Below, piece after piece: positions 20,416 to 29,517 of a stretch of DNA of 64,000 nucleotides. Below the pieces are notes generated by a model, which ran no database searches, was not told the DNA's origin, and worked only from the letters and a program-made list of their open reading frames with translations. The position numbers and the translations under genes were made by a program. Numbering within the stretch: the stretch's first letter is position 1; the number at the start of each line of letters is the position of its first letter. Origin of the DNA: BD2-11 sp965115885 (GTDB lineage Bacteria; Gemmatimonadota; Gemmatimonadetes; Longimicrobiales; Gaopeijiaceae); contig OZ220479.1 in NCBI GenBank assembly GCA_965115885.1, forward strand, positions 186,001 through 250,000, read 5' to 3'.

Positions 20416-21920
20416 TCGGGCGGTAGTTCGCGGAAGATGCGCGCCACGTCCGCCCCCGAGCGCCGGAGCGCGGCCCTCTCGCGCCAGTGCACCCCGGAGG
20501 CGACGGCCATCACCAGCAGCCAGATCCACGTGGGGTGGAAGTACCACGCCGCCACCTCGGCGGTCAGATCGCGCGCCACCTGCACGAGGAGGAAGGCTCC
20601 CAGCAGAACGGTCCCCGCGGCGCCGACCAGGACGCGCGCGCCTCGCCCGGCCAGCACGGTGGCGCGCGCCGCCAGACCGGGGTTGCGCCGCGGCAGCGCG
20701 AGCAGCGCGAGGCACACGAGCCCGAAGTTCACCAGCATCGAGATGACCAGGATGTCGATCCCCAGGAAGAAATCGCCCGCCAAGTGGCTTCCCGCGATTC
20801 CCGCCGAAGCCGCGATCCCGCTCGCGAAGAGGGCGACGTGGGGCGTGCGCCGACGCGGGTGCACCGCCGCGACCCCCTTCGGGAAGATGCCGTCCTCGGC
20901 CCACGCGAACATCATGCGCGAAACCGCCAGCAGCATCGCCGGGAGATCGTTGATCAGCGCCACCGCGGCCCCCGCGACGATGGCCACCGTCCATCCCGCG
21001 GGGAGCAGATAGCCGAGCAACCCGGGCGCGGTGAGATCCCGCACCTGCGCCTCGGCGGCGACGAAGCCCCACGGAACCGCGTGGTACACCGCCGCCGTGA
21101 ACAGGAAGTAGAAGGCGCCCACGACCGCGACGGCGAGCCCGACCGCGAGCGGCAGGTTGCGCCCGGGGTTCTTCGCCTCGCCCCCTGCCTGGGCGATGGA
21201 GTCGAAGCCGATGAAGGTGGCGAAGAGCAGCACGGCCGCCGCCAGCAGGGTTCCCGGTTCGAACGTCGGTGCGGCCGGCTCGGGGACGGACCGGCCTTCC
21301 GAGGCCGCGAGGGCGGCCGCGAAGTCGCCGTGGTCGAAGGCGAACCCGGCGACGATCACCACCGCGCCCAGAGCGAACATCAGGAACATCATCGGCACCA
21401 AGGTGCGCGCGTAGAGCGCGAGCCCGCGCACGTTGACCAGCACGAAAGTCCACAGGAAGGCCAGCGCCAGCCCCACCCGCACCGGCCCGGCTTCGAGGGC
21501 GGCCGCGATCCCCGTCCACTCCAACGCGACCGCGACGTCGCGCAGGAAGGGGACGAGGACGTAGGAGACGACGCCGATGGCGATCGAGAGCCCGAACCAC
21601 TGCGAGAAGCTGGCCACGAACCCCCAGTACGGACTGAGCGCCCGGCTCGCGTAGAGGTAGCTGCCCCCGGCCCGCGGCATCGCCGATCCCAGACTGGCGT
21701 AGGCCAGGGCGGCCAGCACCGCGGGGGCGGCCGCGAGAAGATAGGCGGGCAACACCCAGGGTCCGATCCCGGGGACGCTGCGCTGGATCGCGAAGGGGAT
21801 CACGTTGATGGCGGCTCCGAGCATCGAACAGATCCCGGTCGCCGTCAGGCCCACGAGCCCGAGTCCGCGGACGAGTCCGGCGCCGGATCGGGCCCGGGCG
21901 GACGCCTTGCGCTCGTGCAT
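20412..21920 (-). CDS. APC-superfamily amino-acid permease
   Basis: The 502-residue protein has about twelve hydrophobic helices and the APC signature near the N-terminus (GLTATGICSMLGAAINVIPFAIQ). Further along are the conserved FATFIGFDSIAQAGGEAKNPGRNLP stretch of helix 6 and the following loop, which begins GGEAKNP. It should act as a proton-coupled amino-acid or polyamine importer or exchanger. The ATG at 21920 is preceded by GGAGG. An upstream start would add a charged low-complexity tail. It is coupled (4-bp overlap) to the aldo-keto reductase/RidA gene, so the two probably serve one amino-acid-derived substrate. Confidence 0.87.
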   Translation of the reverse strand: MHERKASARARSGAGLVRGLGLVGLTATGICSMLGAAINVIPFAIQRSVPGIGPWVLPAYLLAAAPAVLAALAYASLGSAMPRAGGSYLYASRALSPYWGFVASFSQWFGLSIAIGVVSYVLVPFLRDVAVALEWTGIAAALEAGPVRVGLALAFLWTFVLVNVRGLALYARTLVPMMFLMFALGAVVIVAGFAFDHGDFAAALAASEGRSVPEPAAPTFEPGTLLAAAVLLFATFIGFDSIAQAGGEAKNPGRNLPLAVGLAVAVVGAFYFLFTAAVYHAVPWGFVAAEAQVRDLTAPGLLGYLLPAGWTVAIVAGAAVALINDLPAMLLAVSRMMFAWAEDGIFPKGVAAVHPRRRTPHVALFASGIAASAGIAGSHLAGDFFLGIDILVISMLVNFGLVCLALLALPRRNPGLAARATVLAGRGARVLVGAAGTVLLGAFLLVQVARDLTAEVAAWYFHPTWIWLLVMAVASGVHWRERAALRRSGADVARIFRELPPE

Positions 21921-21943
21921 CGGTTCCGCGGTTCCTCCGTGGT

Positions 21944-22969
21944 CTAGAACCACCGCCTCATCAGCCGCGGTTCGATTTCGACGATCTCGCCCTTCGCCGT
22001 GTCCGCCACCACCCGGACCCATCCTATGTCCGGGGAGCCGAATGTCTCAAGGCGCGTGAAGTTCGCGAGCCTCCGTCCCCGTTCGTCGGTCAGGGGCCGG
22101 TCCGTCCGGTACGTGTGGGTGTCCCCGTGGATGAAGAGCACGTCTCCGGGGAAGGCGGCCACATGGTCCCGCAACGCGCCGACGAAGAGCTGGTAGCCGT
22201 CTCCGCCTCCGCTCTCGATGCGGACGTTGGCGTGCGCCGCGAGCACGATCCCCGAGGCTCCGGCGGCGCGCGCTTCCGCGAACGCGTCGTCCATCCATGC
22301 GAGCGCCGCCTCGCTCCGACGGGCCACCTCCCGGTCGTGGCGGGGTCCGCGTTCCGGGAACCGGGCGGTCGCGTCGAACGACCCGACCACGTGCAGGGTG
22401 GCGAAGACGAAGCCGCCTCGGGTCCAGCGCTGATTCTCGGGGAACTCGGCGAACGCGTCGTCGCTCGCCTGCGATGCGACGGGCATCGGGACCGCGCCGA
22501 GGCTGGATGCGGGATCCTCGAAGTAGATTCGCCGCAACGTCTCCAGTCGCTCCAACGGATCGTAGCTCCCCGCGTTCGGAGCGTGGCAATCCGCCCACTC
22601 GTTGTCCCCGGGCGTGTACACGACGGGCAGGTTCGCCCGAGACAGTCTCTCCTCGATGTCGGCCAGACGCTCGTCCGAGCAGGGCGTCCCGAGAATGTCC
22701 CCGACGTGAATCAGGAAATCCACGTCCGCCGACTCGGCGTCCGCCAGCAGCCGCCGGGCGCGGGGTTCCTCCCAAGGGTAGTAGGGCCCGTCCCCGTAGA
22801 CGCCGAAGGCGATCGACCCGGGCGGGGGCGCTTCGGCGGGCGGCGGATCGGAGCACCCGGCGAAAACCATGTACGACGCCAGCCAGACATGCAGGCGCTT
22901 TGCCGACAGATGTCGTCCGATGCAGCACGTTGCCCAGCTCATCTCCCGGCAATCTAGCTTCCTTCGCAT
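21944..22969 (-). CDS. Calcineurin-like metallophosphoesterase, predicted lipoprotein
   Basis: From the ATG at 22969 (preceded by a GAGGG sequence) the product is 341 residues. A hydrophobic stretch ends in VFAGC (C39), a plausible lipobox, followed by a Pro/Glu-rich linker. Metallophosphatase motifs are present: FGVYGDGP, IHVGDIL, YTPGDNEWADC, LAAHANV and HGDTHTY. The second block reads GDNEW instead of the usual GNHE/GNHD, a known variant in this superfamily. It would act at the cell surface or periplasm on an unknown phosphoester. The gene runs away from the low-GC island, and about 200 bp of divergent promoter region separates them. Confidence 0.8.
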   Translation of the reverse strand: MRRKLDCREMSWATCCIGRHLSAKRLHVWLASYMVFAGCSDPPPAEAPPPGSIAFGVYGDGPYYPWEEPRARRLLADAESADVDFLIHVGDILGTPCSDERLADIEERLSRANLPVVYTPGDNEWADCHAPNAGSYDPLERLETLRRIYFEDPASSLGAVPMPVASQASDDAFAEFPENQRWTRGGFVFATLHVVGSFDATARFPERGPRHDREVARRSEAALAWMDDAFAEARAAGASGIVLAAHANVRIESGGGDGYQLFVGALRDHVAAFPGDVLFIHGDTHTYRTDRPLTDERGRRLANFTRLETFGSPDIGWVRVVADTAKGEIVEIEPRLMRRWF

Positions 22970-23167
22970 GGCATCCCTCTTGGAGATTTTGACCGACGTT
23001 CCATCCCTCGTCCTCATCGCTACGCCTGCTGCCGAACCTGGGTGCCCGAGGTGCCCAAGCGGTGTGGTTGCACTTGTGGTTTCCATGAAGTATCCTTCCT
23101 GTGAAGGTGAAATTCAAGCCGAGCCAACCCCCTTTTCCGGGTAACCGAAGCGGGAGGAGGAGCCGAG

Positions 23168-26100
23168 ATGTCCAAGAACGGGAAGAACAAGAGCGAGCAA
23201 AAGACAGTGCAGGACATGGGTGTGATCCGTCTTCAAGGCGATGGGGACACATCTTCCTCAGAAGCAGATGAACCCACTGCGGTAATTGTACGCATTAGAC
23301 AGGCCGTCGATGAGCTTGACGCCGAAAAATTAAATATAAAAGAACTCAAAGCTCTCGTCGCTGATGTGCAACATCTGATCGATACAGCTGAAGTTCAGGA
23401 AAACATTCAAGAGCGTATCAAAGATTGGGAAACACAGCATGCGGCGATGATCGCCGGAGCTACAGATACCGTTGCTCTTAATGCACTCAAAAATCTGGAA
23501 AGCGGTATCAAAAAAGGCAAGATAAATCAAGAGGATGTTAGCACGGCTCTCAAGCTTATACACGAGTGGCTTCTTTGTGACGTCGCTTTTCAAGAGAAAC
23601 ATGAAAAACTGGTACAAGCCGCAAATGATGCAAATTTTGCTCTGGTGAAGTCTCTCAACTCCACTCTCGAATCGCTTAAGATCGAGCGTGACCAACTCAG
23701 GGCCCAAATTGTCGGGGAGCCTGCCAAGCCACGTCCGGGCGGTCTGACGCCTGACGCCAAGAGTTCCGGTGATGGACATCCTGAGGATTCCGAGCAGGAA
23801 ACGAAGGATGCGGATGATCCTCATGCAGCTGAAAAGCTAGGAGACCTTACCGATGATACGGCGCGATTTGACAAGAGAGCAGATTTGCGGATGCAAAGTG
23901 CCATCGTAAGAGCGATTGAGCGAAATCGGTTCGGACTTGCCTACCATCTCTCTCTCAAAATGCCAAACGCAGTTCCGAGTGCCAACGCAATTAAGCTCGC
24001 CGCCTACAGCCGTGTACTTGACGAGCATACGCCAGCCACAGATGAACTACCCGAGCTTGCCGGCGCGTTGCTTGACGAAGCACGAGAGAAGGTAGCCAAG
24101 GGAAATTTGGCCAATCCGAGTTGGCGCAGTCATGTTGTTTTCACGACTTGTGCAGCTTTGTTGCCCGCACTAACTGCTCCAGGCAGGCCGATTGCACAGT
24201 TGCTCGACTATTTTGATCAATGGCTCACCGACATGCCGTCGCTGAAATCGCTAGCAAAGACTGCGACCGATTTTAATTTGAAGAGTGACCACTTGCCGAT
24301 GCATCTTTTGCGCGAACGAGACTCGCGAGAAAAGTGGCAGGAAAAGAAAAAGCAACTTTATAGCGAGACGGAATCGTGGATCAACAGCGAAAAACATACT
24401 ACATTGAAGTCCCAAGCCGCTACCAGGGTGTGGAAAAGAATAATCCAGACATGGAAGCGAGAAAACGGGCAGCATTCTCTGGGCTACATCTTCGATGTTG
24501 TTTTAGGAAAATCAATTTCGAATGTCGATATAAATAATATCATAAAAACATCCAGTTATTGGAGAGATAGCGCTGGCAAAGAAATTGATCGAATTGATCG
24601 GGAAATACGAGGTTCGAATTGGAAAAATAAAATCGAAGGACGTGTGCGGGTGAATTTGCGTAATAAAATAAATCGATCTCTAGCGTTGTCTGATCGTTGG
24701 CTCAAGCTGCTCGAAGAACGTCCAGACAGAGTGCAGACATTCCAAAAAAAAGAAATAAAAAAATTGCGCGCCAGCGTGCAAAAAATTAATCAATCGCTCA
24801 TAGAAATTGACAAAACGCCAATAAATCAACATTTGAAAAGTGCGCAGAAGAAGCTGCTCCAACGCTATGAAGCATTTTTTTGTAGTAGTAAACATGAAGA
24901 AGCTTATGCCCGTTCTCGTCCTGTGGGGTTGAATGACTTGTTGAACGGAGATTTGCTCGCCGATCCTCAAATAAAGTTTGACGATAATTTTGACAATGCT
25001 GGCCAGCCGATTAATTGTTCTGTTGAATCTCTGTTGAATCTTGTTGAAAATCTGCCAAACCTCGTCCTAGACGCCCCGTCGAATTCGATTTCGATCCAGT
25101 CCTCGACAGCGGAGCTTTGGGCGACTGCTGCTGAAGATCGCGCGAGGCTAGAAGATTTTTCCAATGCTGAAGCGGCTGTCGATGTGGCAGAACGAACTAG
25201 GCAGATTGATGATGTGCGTGCGGATTGGTCACGCGGTGTGATTGCAGGTCGGCGTGAACGCTCGCAACGGAAGTTGAAAAACAGGATCAAGAAAGTCAGC
25301 AGACGCCTAGACACAGCCTATGCAGTGGGAGTGCTCGACCGCGAATCTTATGATTTGTATCGTGATATTATTCCACAAGATGATTTACGGGATGTCAACG
25401 TGTTCGATTCGCTTTTTGCTGACAAAGGCGAACTCGAAACAATCGATGTAAAGATCACTGACGCCGAGGAAAATTGGCGTGTTGATATGCGTAAGTGGCT
25501 TGAAAAAAAACAGAAAAATCTTTCACAAAAAGATCAAGAACGGATCGAATCAACAATTAATTCCGACCGCTTTCGGGTGGCGGAAGATTACAAAAATCGA
25601 ATTGACTCTGGGCATAAATTGCCGTCGCTGGAAGCTGTTGATCGGCCGTTTGATGAATTTTTTCCAGTTTTTGTCAAAAAGTACACCAAACTTTGCGATG
25701 AAGAAGGGTATGGAATTTCTCGTGTCCGAGATATAATTGATCAGCGTGGTTTCGACGAATACAAACTCATTGATGCCAGAAACCTTTCGAAAGATGCATC
25801 CGCGGATGGAACCAGCCTCATCGCCAAATGGATAACGTTGCGTGAGACTCAAACCGCATCCGATGAAAAAGAGGTTCTCGATCTCGCATCTTATAAGTTG
25901 AAGGAGCTCATGAGGGCGCTGGGTTTTGCGCAAATTAAAATGAAACCAACTAAAGAAAAGACTCTTGAAGAAGAAAATGTGTTCAAGTTCCGGACACTGC
26001 TAAATCACCGTGTTGTCAAGCTTCCCGATTTTGGATCACGCGCCGGAGAGTATCGAATATTTACAATACGTCATCGCGACACTGAAGAGTCCATTGTTCG

Positions 26101-28519
26101 CGAAGCTTTAAAAAACGACAACAGTAGTGGAAAGAAATATCCCAATATTGTCATTTTTTTTGGAATTCTCGATGTCGATGCGCGTTGTAAACTTGCCAGC
26201 CAACTTCGAGGACTCGCCCGCAATTCCCAAGGCAGATATCATCCAACCATCGTACTCGATGAGTCGCTCGTCGCGTTTTTAGCTGCGTGGCCTGGCGACC
26301 GTCAATCCGCATTTTTCGATTGCGTATCAGCTTTTACTTCGTCTCAACCATACGAGCCGGATGTAGCAAGGCTTCCTCCCGAAATGTTTTTCGGTCGGAA
26401 AGCCGAGCGAAATAAAATTGTAGCCATGTCATATGAATATGACATGGCTCATTTCGTATATGGTGGTAGACGTCTCGGCAAAACCACTCTTTTGGCTGAC
26501 ATTGAGCGTGAGTACAGAGAGAGTCCTGAAGAATTGGTTTTACATTTTTCATTGAAAGGGGAGAGTCTTAGCATAAGGCCTGGGTCAACTGATGACTTGT
26601 GGCATCTTTTTGCCAAAAAACTTGCAGAATCGCGATTCAAGATTGTTAGACCTAACGTAAGTACACGTGCAACGGTTGAGAAGAGTATCAATCGATGGCT
26701 CCAGGAAAAAGAAGGTCGTCGCATCCTCCTTCTAGTAGATGAGGCCGATGATTTTCTGTACAAAGATCGACAGCAAGAATATATAGTTTTGGAGCAGATC
26801 AAGAATCTCATGGAGGATACTGAACGAAGATTCAAAGTTGTATTCGCCGGACTGCACAACGTGCAGCGCGCAGCGAATGATTCCAAAGCGCTAAATACGC
26901 CACTTGCTCATCTGGGTGAACCGATTTGTATCGGCGCGATGTTGCCGCACGGGACTGATCGTCACGAGATTGAAAGTATCATACGTGAACCTCTCGAGGT
27001 GCTCGGTTATCGGTTATCTAGTGATTTGGTCATACGAATTGCTGCTGAAACAAATTACTATCCAGCACTCGCACAACAGTTTTGTAAGGAATTGCTGAAG
27101 ATGCATCGCGAAGAAAATGAATCTGAAGGGGAAGGGCCACCTTATATAATTGATCAAGATTTAGTTGATCGCATCTTTAACGCTAAAGAAGCACGGACGA
27201 ATATTTCCAAGATGTTTGAATGGACAATCGTGCTTGATTCTCGGTACGAGTTTCTGACCTACCTCATCGCACGAATGGGCTTCGATGATGAATATGGGCG
27301 ACCGCAAGGTATGTCGGTTAAACAGATTCGAGACAATACTATGAGGGAATGGCCTAAAGGTTTTGAATCTGACGATAGGTATTCAGTATTCGAGGTGCTC
27401 TTGGAAGAAATGGTCGGTCTTGGGATTCTGCGAAACCAAATAACGACAAGCAATAAACAAAATTATACTATCCGAACACGCAATCTTCGTATGCTATTGG
27501 GTGACAATACTGAGATTGAAAACAAATATAACGCGGCTAAATCGAATCGCGAGCCTCCAATTTTCGACCCTGCCCAGTGGAGAGCTCACTGGAAGACCAC
27601 AGAAGGTGGTAAGTTGTTATCTTCTTTTACAGTTCGCCAAGAAGAGCGTTTATGCTATTCTCGTGGTACCGCTGTTGGCCTTGTTTTTGGGACGAACCTT
27701 GCGGGACTTGACCGGGTTAGCGATTCCCTCGAGCAGATGGCGGGTATTTCCGTCTATCATGCCGGCCCGACAACATTACGTGTAAAGACCCGCCAAGCTC
27801 GACGGGCAGGTCGAAAAGAAGGAATCACCACCAAGATTGTTCTCGTAGATATGCGTGGGGAATGGAATGCGGAAATACTACATCGTGCGTTCCAACATTC
27901 TGGCAAGACAAAACAAATTACTCGTATTGTGCTTTTGTGTAACCCAAAGGATGCGTGGGAATCGATGGGTGAAGCTATGCCAAATGTCAAGGAAGTTGAG
28001 CTTCGCAAAATTTGGCTTGAGCCGTGCGGGCGAGATTTTACACGCGCTTGGCTAAAAAAGGAAGATTCTGTGGTAGGTAGAGACCTAGATCGAGAATATC
28101 AAATGGGGCAGCTCGGCAACAAGAATCAAAACCATGTGGATTTCCTTTGGCCTATTGTGGTTGAAAAAGCTGCTAGGAATAAACAGCTGAATTTGGATGA
28201 AATTGTGAATTCAGCCATGAGCGAAGATGGGCACAAACGATGTGTTGAAGATGTCGTCAATGTGTCTGAATGTACTGATATCGCGCTTAAGATTTTGGTT
28301 GATTATTTTGATTCCGACTCGCTTGACGCTGACACACTTTCGGAGTTATCCAAAGACTATGCTGGGGGATTAAGTATCGAAGAGGCTGATCAATTTTTTG
28401 ATTGGGCTGATCGCCTTGGCATTGTCTGCAGGAGAAAAGGGCGCTATCGGCTCGATTCCACGTACAACAAAGGTTTGGCACAAATTTCGGAAAATGAGTT
28501 TTTCGCGGCCGTGGGTTAG
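23168..28519 (+). CDS. Giant STAND/AAA-like P-loop ATPase of an AT-rich two-gene module (unrecognised family)
   Basis: The 1783-residue protein begins at an ATG 6 bp after a strong GGGAGGAGGAG ribosome site (23151-23161). Residues 1-230 are helical and charged, ending in a Glu/Asp-rich linker. Residues 230-900 are mostly helical, with coiled-coil-like Lys/Glu stretches. About 960-1070 forms a mixed alpha/beta module directly before the nucleotide domain. The ATPase opens with FFGRKAER (1074-1081), has Walker A GGRRLGKT (1099-1106) and Walker B LLLVDEADD (about 1187-1195), then a winged-helix-like region and about 300 more residues. Codons are far more AT-rich than in all neighbours, which indicates transfer. 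It overlaps the next gene by 26 bp. A nucleotide-switch sensor role is inferred. Confidence 0.85.
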   Translation: MSKNGKNKSEQKTVQDMGVIRLQGDGDTSSSEADEPTAVIVRIRQAVDELDAEKLNIKELKALVADVQHLIDTAEVQENIQERIKDWETQHAAMIAGATDTVALNALKNLESGIKKGKINQEDVSTALKLIHEWLLCDVAFQEKHEKLVQAANDANFALVKSLNSTLESLKIERDQLRAQIVGEPAKPRPGGLTPDAKSSGDGHPEDSEQETKDADDPHAAEKLGDLTDDTARFDKRADLRMQSAIVRAIERNRFGLAYHLSLKMPNAVPSANAIKLAAYSRVLDEHTPATDELPELAGALLDEAREKVAKGNLANPSWRSHVVFTTCAALLPALTAPGRPIAQLLDYFDQWLTDMPSLKSLAKTATDFNLKSDHLPMHLLRERDSREKWQEKKKQLYSETESWINSEKHTTLKSQAATRVWKRIIQTWKRENGQHSLGYIFDVVLGKSISNVDINNIIKTSSYWRDSAGKEIDRIDREIRGSNWKNKIEGRVRVNLRNKINRSLALSDRWLKLLEERPDRVQTFQKKEIKKLRASVQKINQSLIEIDKTPINQHLKSAQKKLLQRYEAFFCSSKHEEAYARSRPVGLNDLLNGDLLADPQIKFDDNFDNAGQPINCSVESLLNLVENLPNLVLDAPSNSISIQSSTAELWATAAEDRARLEDFSNAEAAVDVAERTRQIDDVRADWSRGVIAGRRERSQRKLKNRIKKVSRRLDTAYAVGVLDRESYDLYRDIIPQDDLRDVNVFDSLFADKGELETIDVKITDAEENWRVDMRKWLEKKQKNLSQKDQERIESTINSDRFRVAEDYKNRIDSGHKLPSLEAVDRPFDEFFPVFVKKYTKLCDEEGYGISRVRDIIDQRGFDEYKLIDARNLSKDASADGTSLIAKWITLRETQTASDEKEVLDLASYKLKELMRALGFAQIKMKPTKEKTLEEENVFKFRTLLNHRVVKLPDFGSRAGEYRIFTIRHRDTEESIVREALKNDNSSGKKYPNIVIFFGILDVDARCKLASQLRGLARNSQGRYHPTIVLDESLVAFLAAWPGDRQSAFFDCVSAFTSSQPYEPDVARLPPEMFFGRKAERNKIVAMSYEYDMAHFVYGGRRLGKTTLLADIEREYRESPEELVLHFSLKGESLSIRPGSTDDLWHLFAKKLAESRFKIVRPNVSTRATVEKSINRWLQEKEGRRILLLVDEADDFLYKDRQQEYIVLEQIKNLMEDTERRFKVVFAGLHNVQRAANDSKALNTPLAHLGEPICIGAMLPHGTDRHEIESIIREPLEVLGYRLSSDLVIRIAAETNYYPALAQQFCKELLKMHREENESEGEGPPYIIDQDLVDRIFNAKEARTNISKMFEWTIVLDSRYEFLTYLIARMGFDDEYGRPQGMSVKQIRDNTMREWPKGFESDDRYSVFEVLLEEMVGLGILRNQITTSNKQNYTIRTRNLRMLLGDNTEIENKYNAAKSNREPPIFDPAQWRAHWKTTEGGKLLSSFTVRQEERLCYSRGTAVGLVFGTNLAGLDRVSDSLEQMAGISVYHAGPTTLRVKTRQARRAGRKEGITTKIVLVDMRGEWNAEILHRAFQHSGKTKQITRIVLLCNPKDAWESMGEAMPNVKEVELRKIWLEPCGRDFTRAWLKKEDSVVGRDLDREYQMGQLGNKNQNHVDFLWPIVVEKAARNKQLNLDEIVNSAMSEDGHKRCVEDVVNVSECTDIALKILVDYFDSDSLDADTLSELSKDYAGGLSIEEADQFFDWADRLGIVCRRKGRYRLDSTYNKGLAQISENEFFAAVG

Positions 28520-29453
28520 ATTGCCGGGTCCGGCAAATTTTTTGGAAACGATCCTCGGAGATCTAAAGGATCGATTCTCTGTTATTATTGGTCTTCCAGA
28601 CAGAAAGTTGAGTGACCAACTTGCCATAGAAACCGCTGGTTTGGTCAAACACCACAGAATCGGGGGCAAAGGGTGGGGTGTTGTACGTTCTACTGATAAG
28701 TTGAGGCTAGAGCCCGAGAAATACATGGACCGTAATCCCACGGTTTCAGTCTTGTGGATTGATGCGACTGATAAAACTGGTGTAGCAAGTGCTTGGGTGA
28801 ACCATGTTCAAAAGTCAACTGAAATTGAACTACGCCCGATGCCACGGTTCTGTATTTCTATGATGGATGACCGCGCAGCAAGTTGTGGTGATGGAAAGCG
28901 ATTACGTCGGCGTCTGTGGCGAGATTTTGTGAGCTCATTAGACGCCCGAGCTATTGCTGAGCGGGTCGGCATGTTCGCCGGACATCGTCCGGCGAACATC
29001 GCTTTGAGGAGCGCGCTTGTTGCTGAGCTCGCTGGTATGGATTTAACACTTGCCGAAAAATTGTCTAGGTATTCGTTGCAGACGCTTATAGAAAAAGGTG
29101 ACCACCCCCGTGAGAAAATTTGGGCGGCGCAGGTTGCTGTACTTTTTCCTCTTGTGGAGCGCCAAAGACTTTGGCTGCTTGAAAGGTACCAAAATTTATG
29201 GGAAGTGCCGCATAGACGTTCCTCAGATGGGACAAAAATTCAGTGTCTGGAGAATTTAGAAATCGGAGATATGGTTTATCAAGCGCGGCACAGAGGCCTT
29301 TATCGTTATGGAATTGACAAAGATCTTTTGAATTGGCTTAAGCGCGTACGGAATACACTTGCCCACAATAAAGTTGTGTCTTGGGGAGATCTAATATCTC
29401 CAAGCGCAGTCCAAATCTCGAAACTCGATTTTCGAGAGAAAAGATATTTATGA
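28494..29453 (+). CDS. Putative HEPN-type RNase effector partner of the giant ATPase
   Basis: The 319-residue protein starts at an ATG inside the last codons of the giant ATPase gene (26-bp overlap), so translation is coupled. The N-terminal part (WVRLPGPANFLETILGDL, then FSVIIGLPD) looks alpha/beta without a P-loop. The middle is helical. Near the C-terminus LLNWLKRVRNTLAHNKVV contains R286-N-T-L-A-H291, an R-x4-H motif with Asn after Arg as in HEPN ribonucleases and toxins. Such domains cleave RNA, often as dimers, when a partner releases them. Codon use is AT-rich like its partner. The motif is seen; nuclease activity and toxicity are inferred. Confidence 0.7.
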   Translation: MSFSRPWVRLPGPANFLETILGDLKDRFSVIIGLPDRKLSDQLAIETAGLVKHHRIGGKGWGVVRSTDKLRLEPEKYMDRNPTVSVLWIDATDKTGVASAWVNHVQKSTEIELRPMPRFCISMMDDRAASCGDGKRLRRRLWRDFVSSLDARAIAERVGMFAGHRPANIALRSALVAELAGMDLTLAEKLSRYSLQTLIEKGDHPREKIWAAQVAVLFPLVERQRLWLLERYQNLWEVPHRRSSDGTKIQCLENLEIGDMVYQARHRGLYRYGIDKDLLNWLKRVRNTLAHNKVVSWGDLISPSAVQISKLDFREKRYL

Positions 29454-29517
29454 TTTCAAATGGCAAATTTGACAACAAAGTAACTGTTGCCGAGATCTGG
29501 ATGAGGTCCAAGCGCCC

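Noticed and set aside
21944..23252. Metallophosphatase as a third member of the AT-rich module
   Set aside because: It is on the opposite strand, has high G+C and typical local codon use, and is separated by a promoter-sized gap.
29454..29517. Attachment-site duplication at the island's right edge
   Set aside because: No direct repeat matching the left edge (22970-23167) could be seen.
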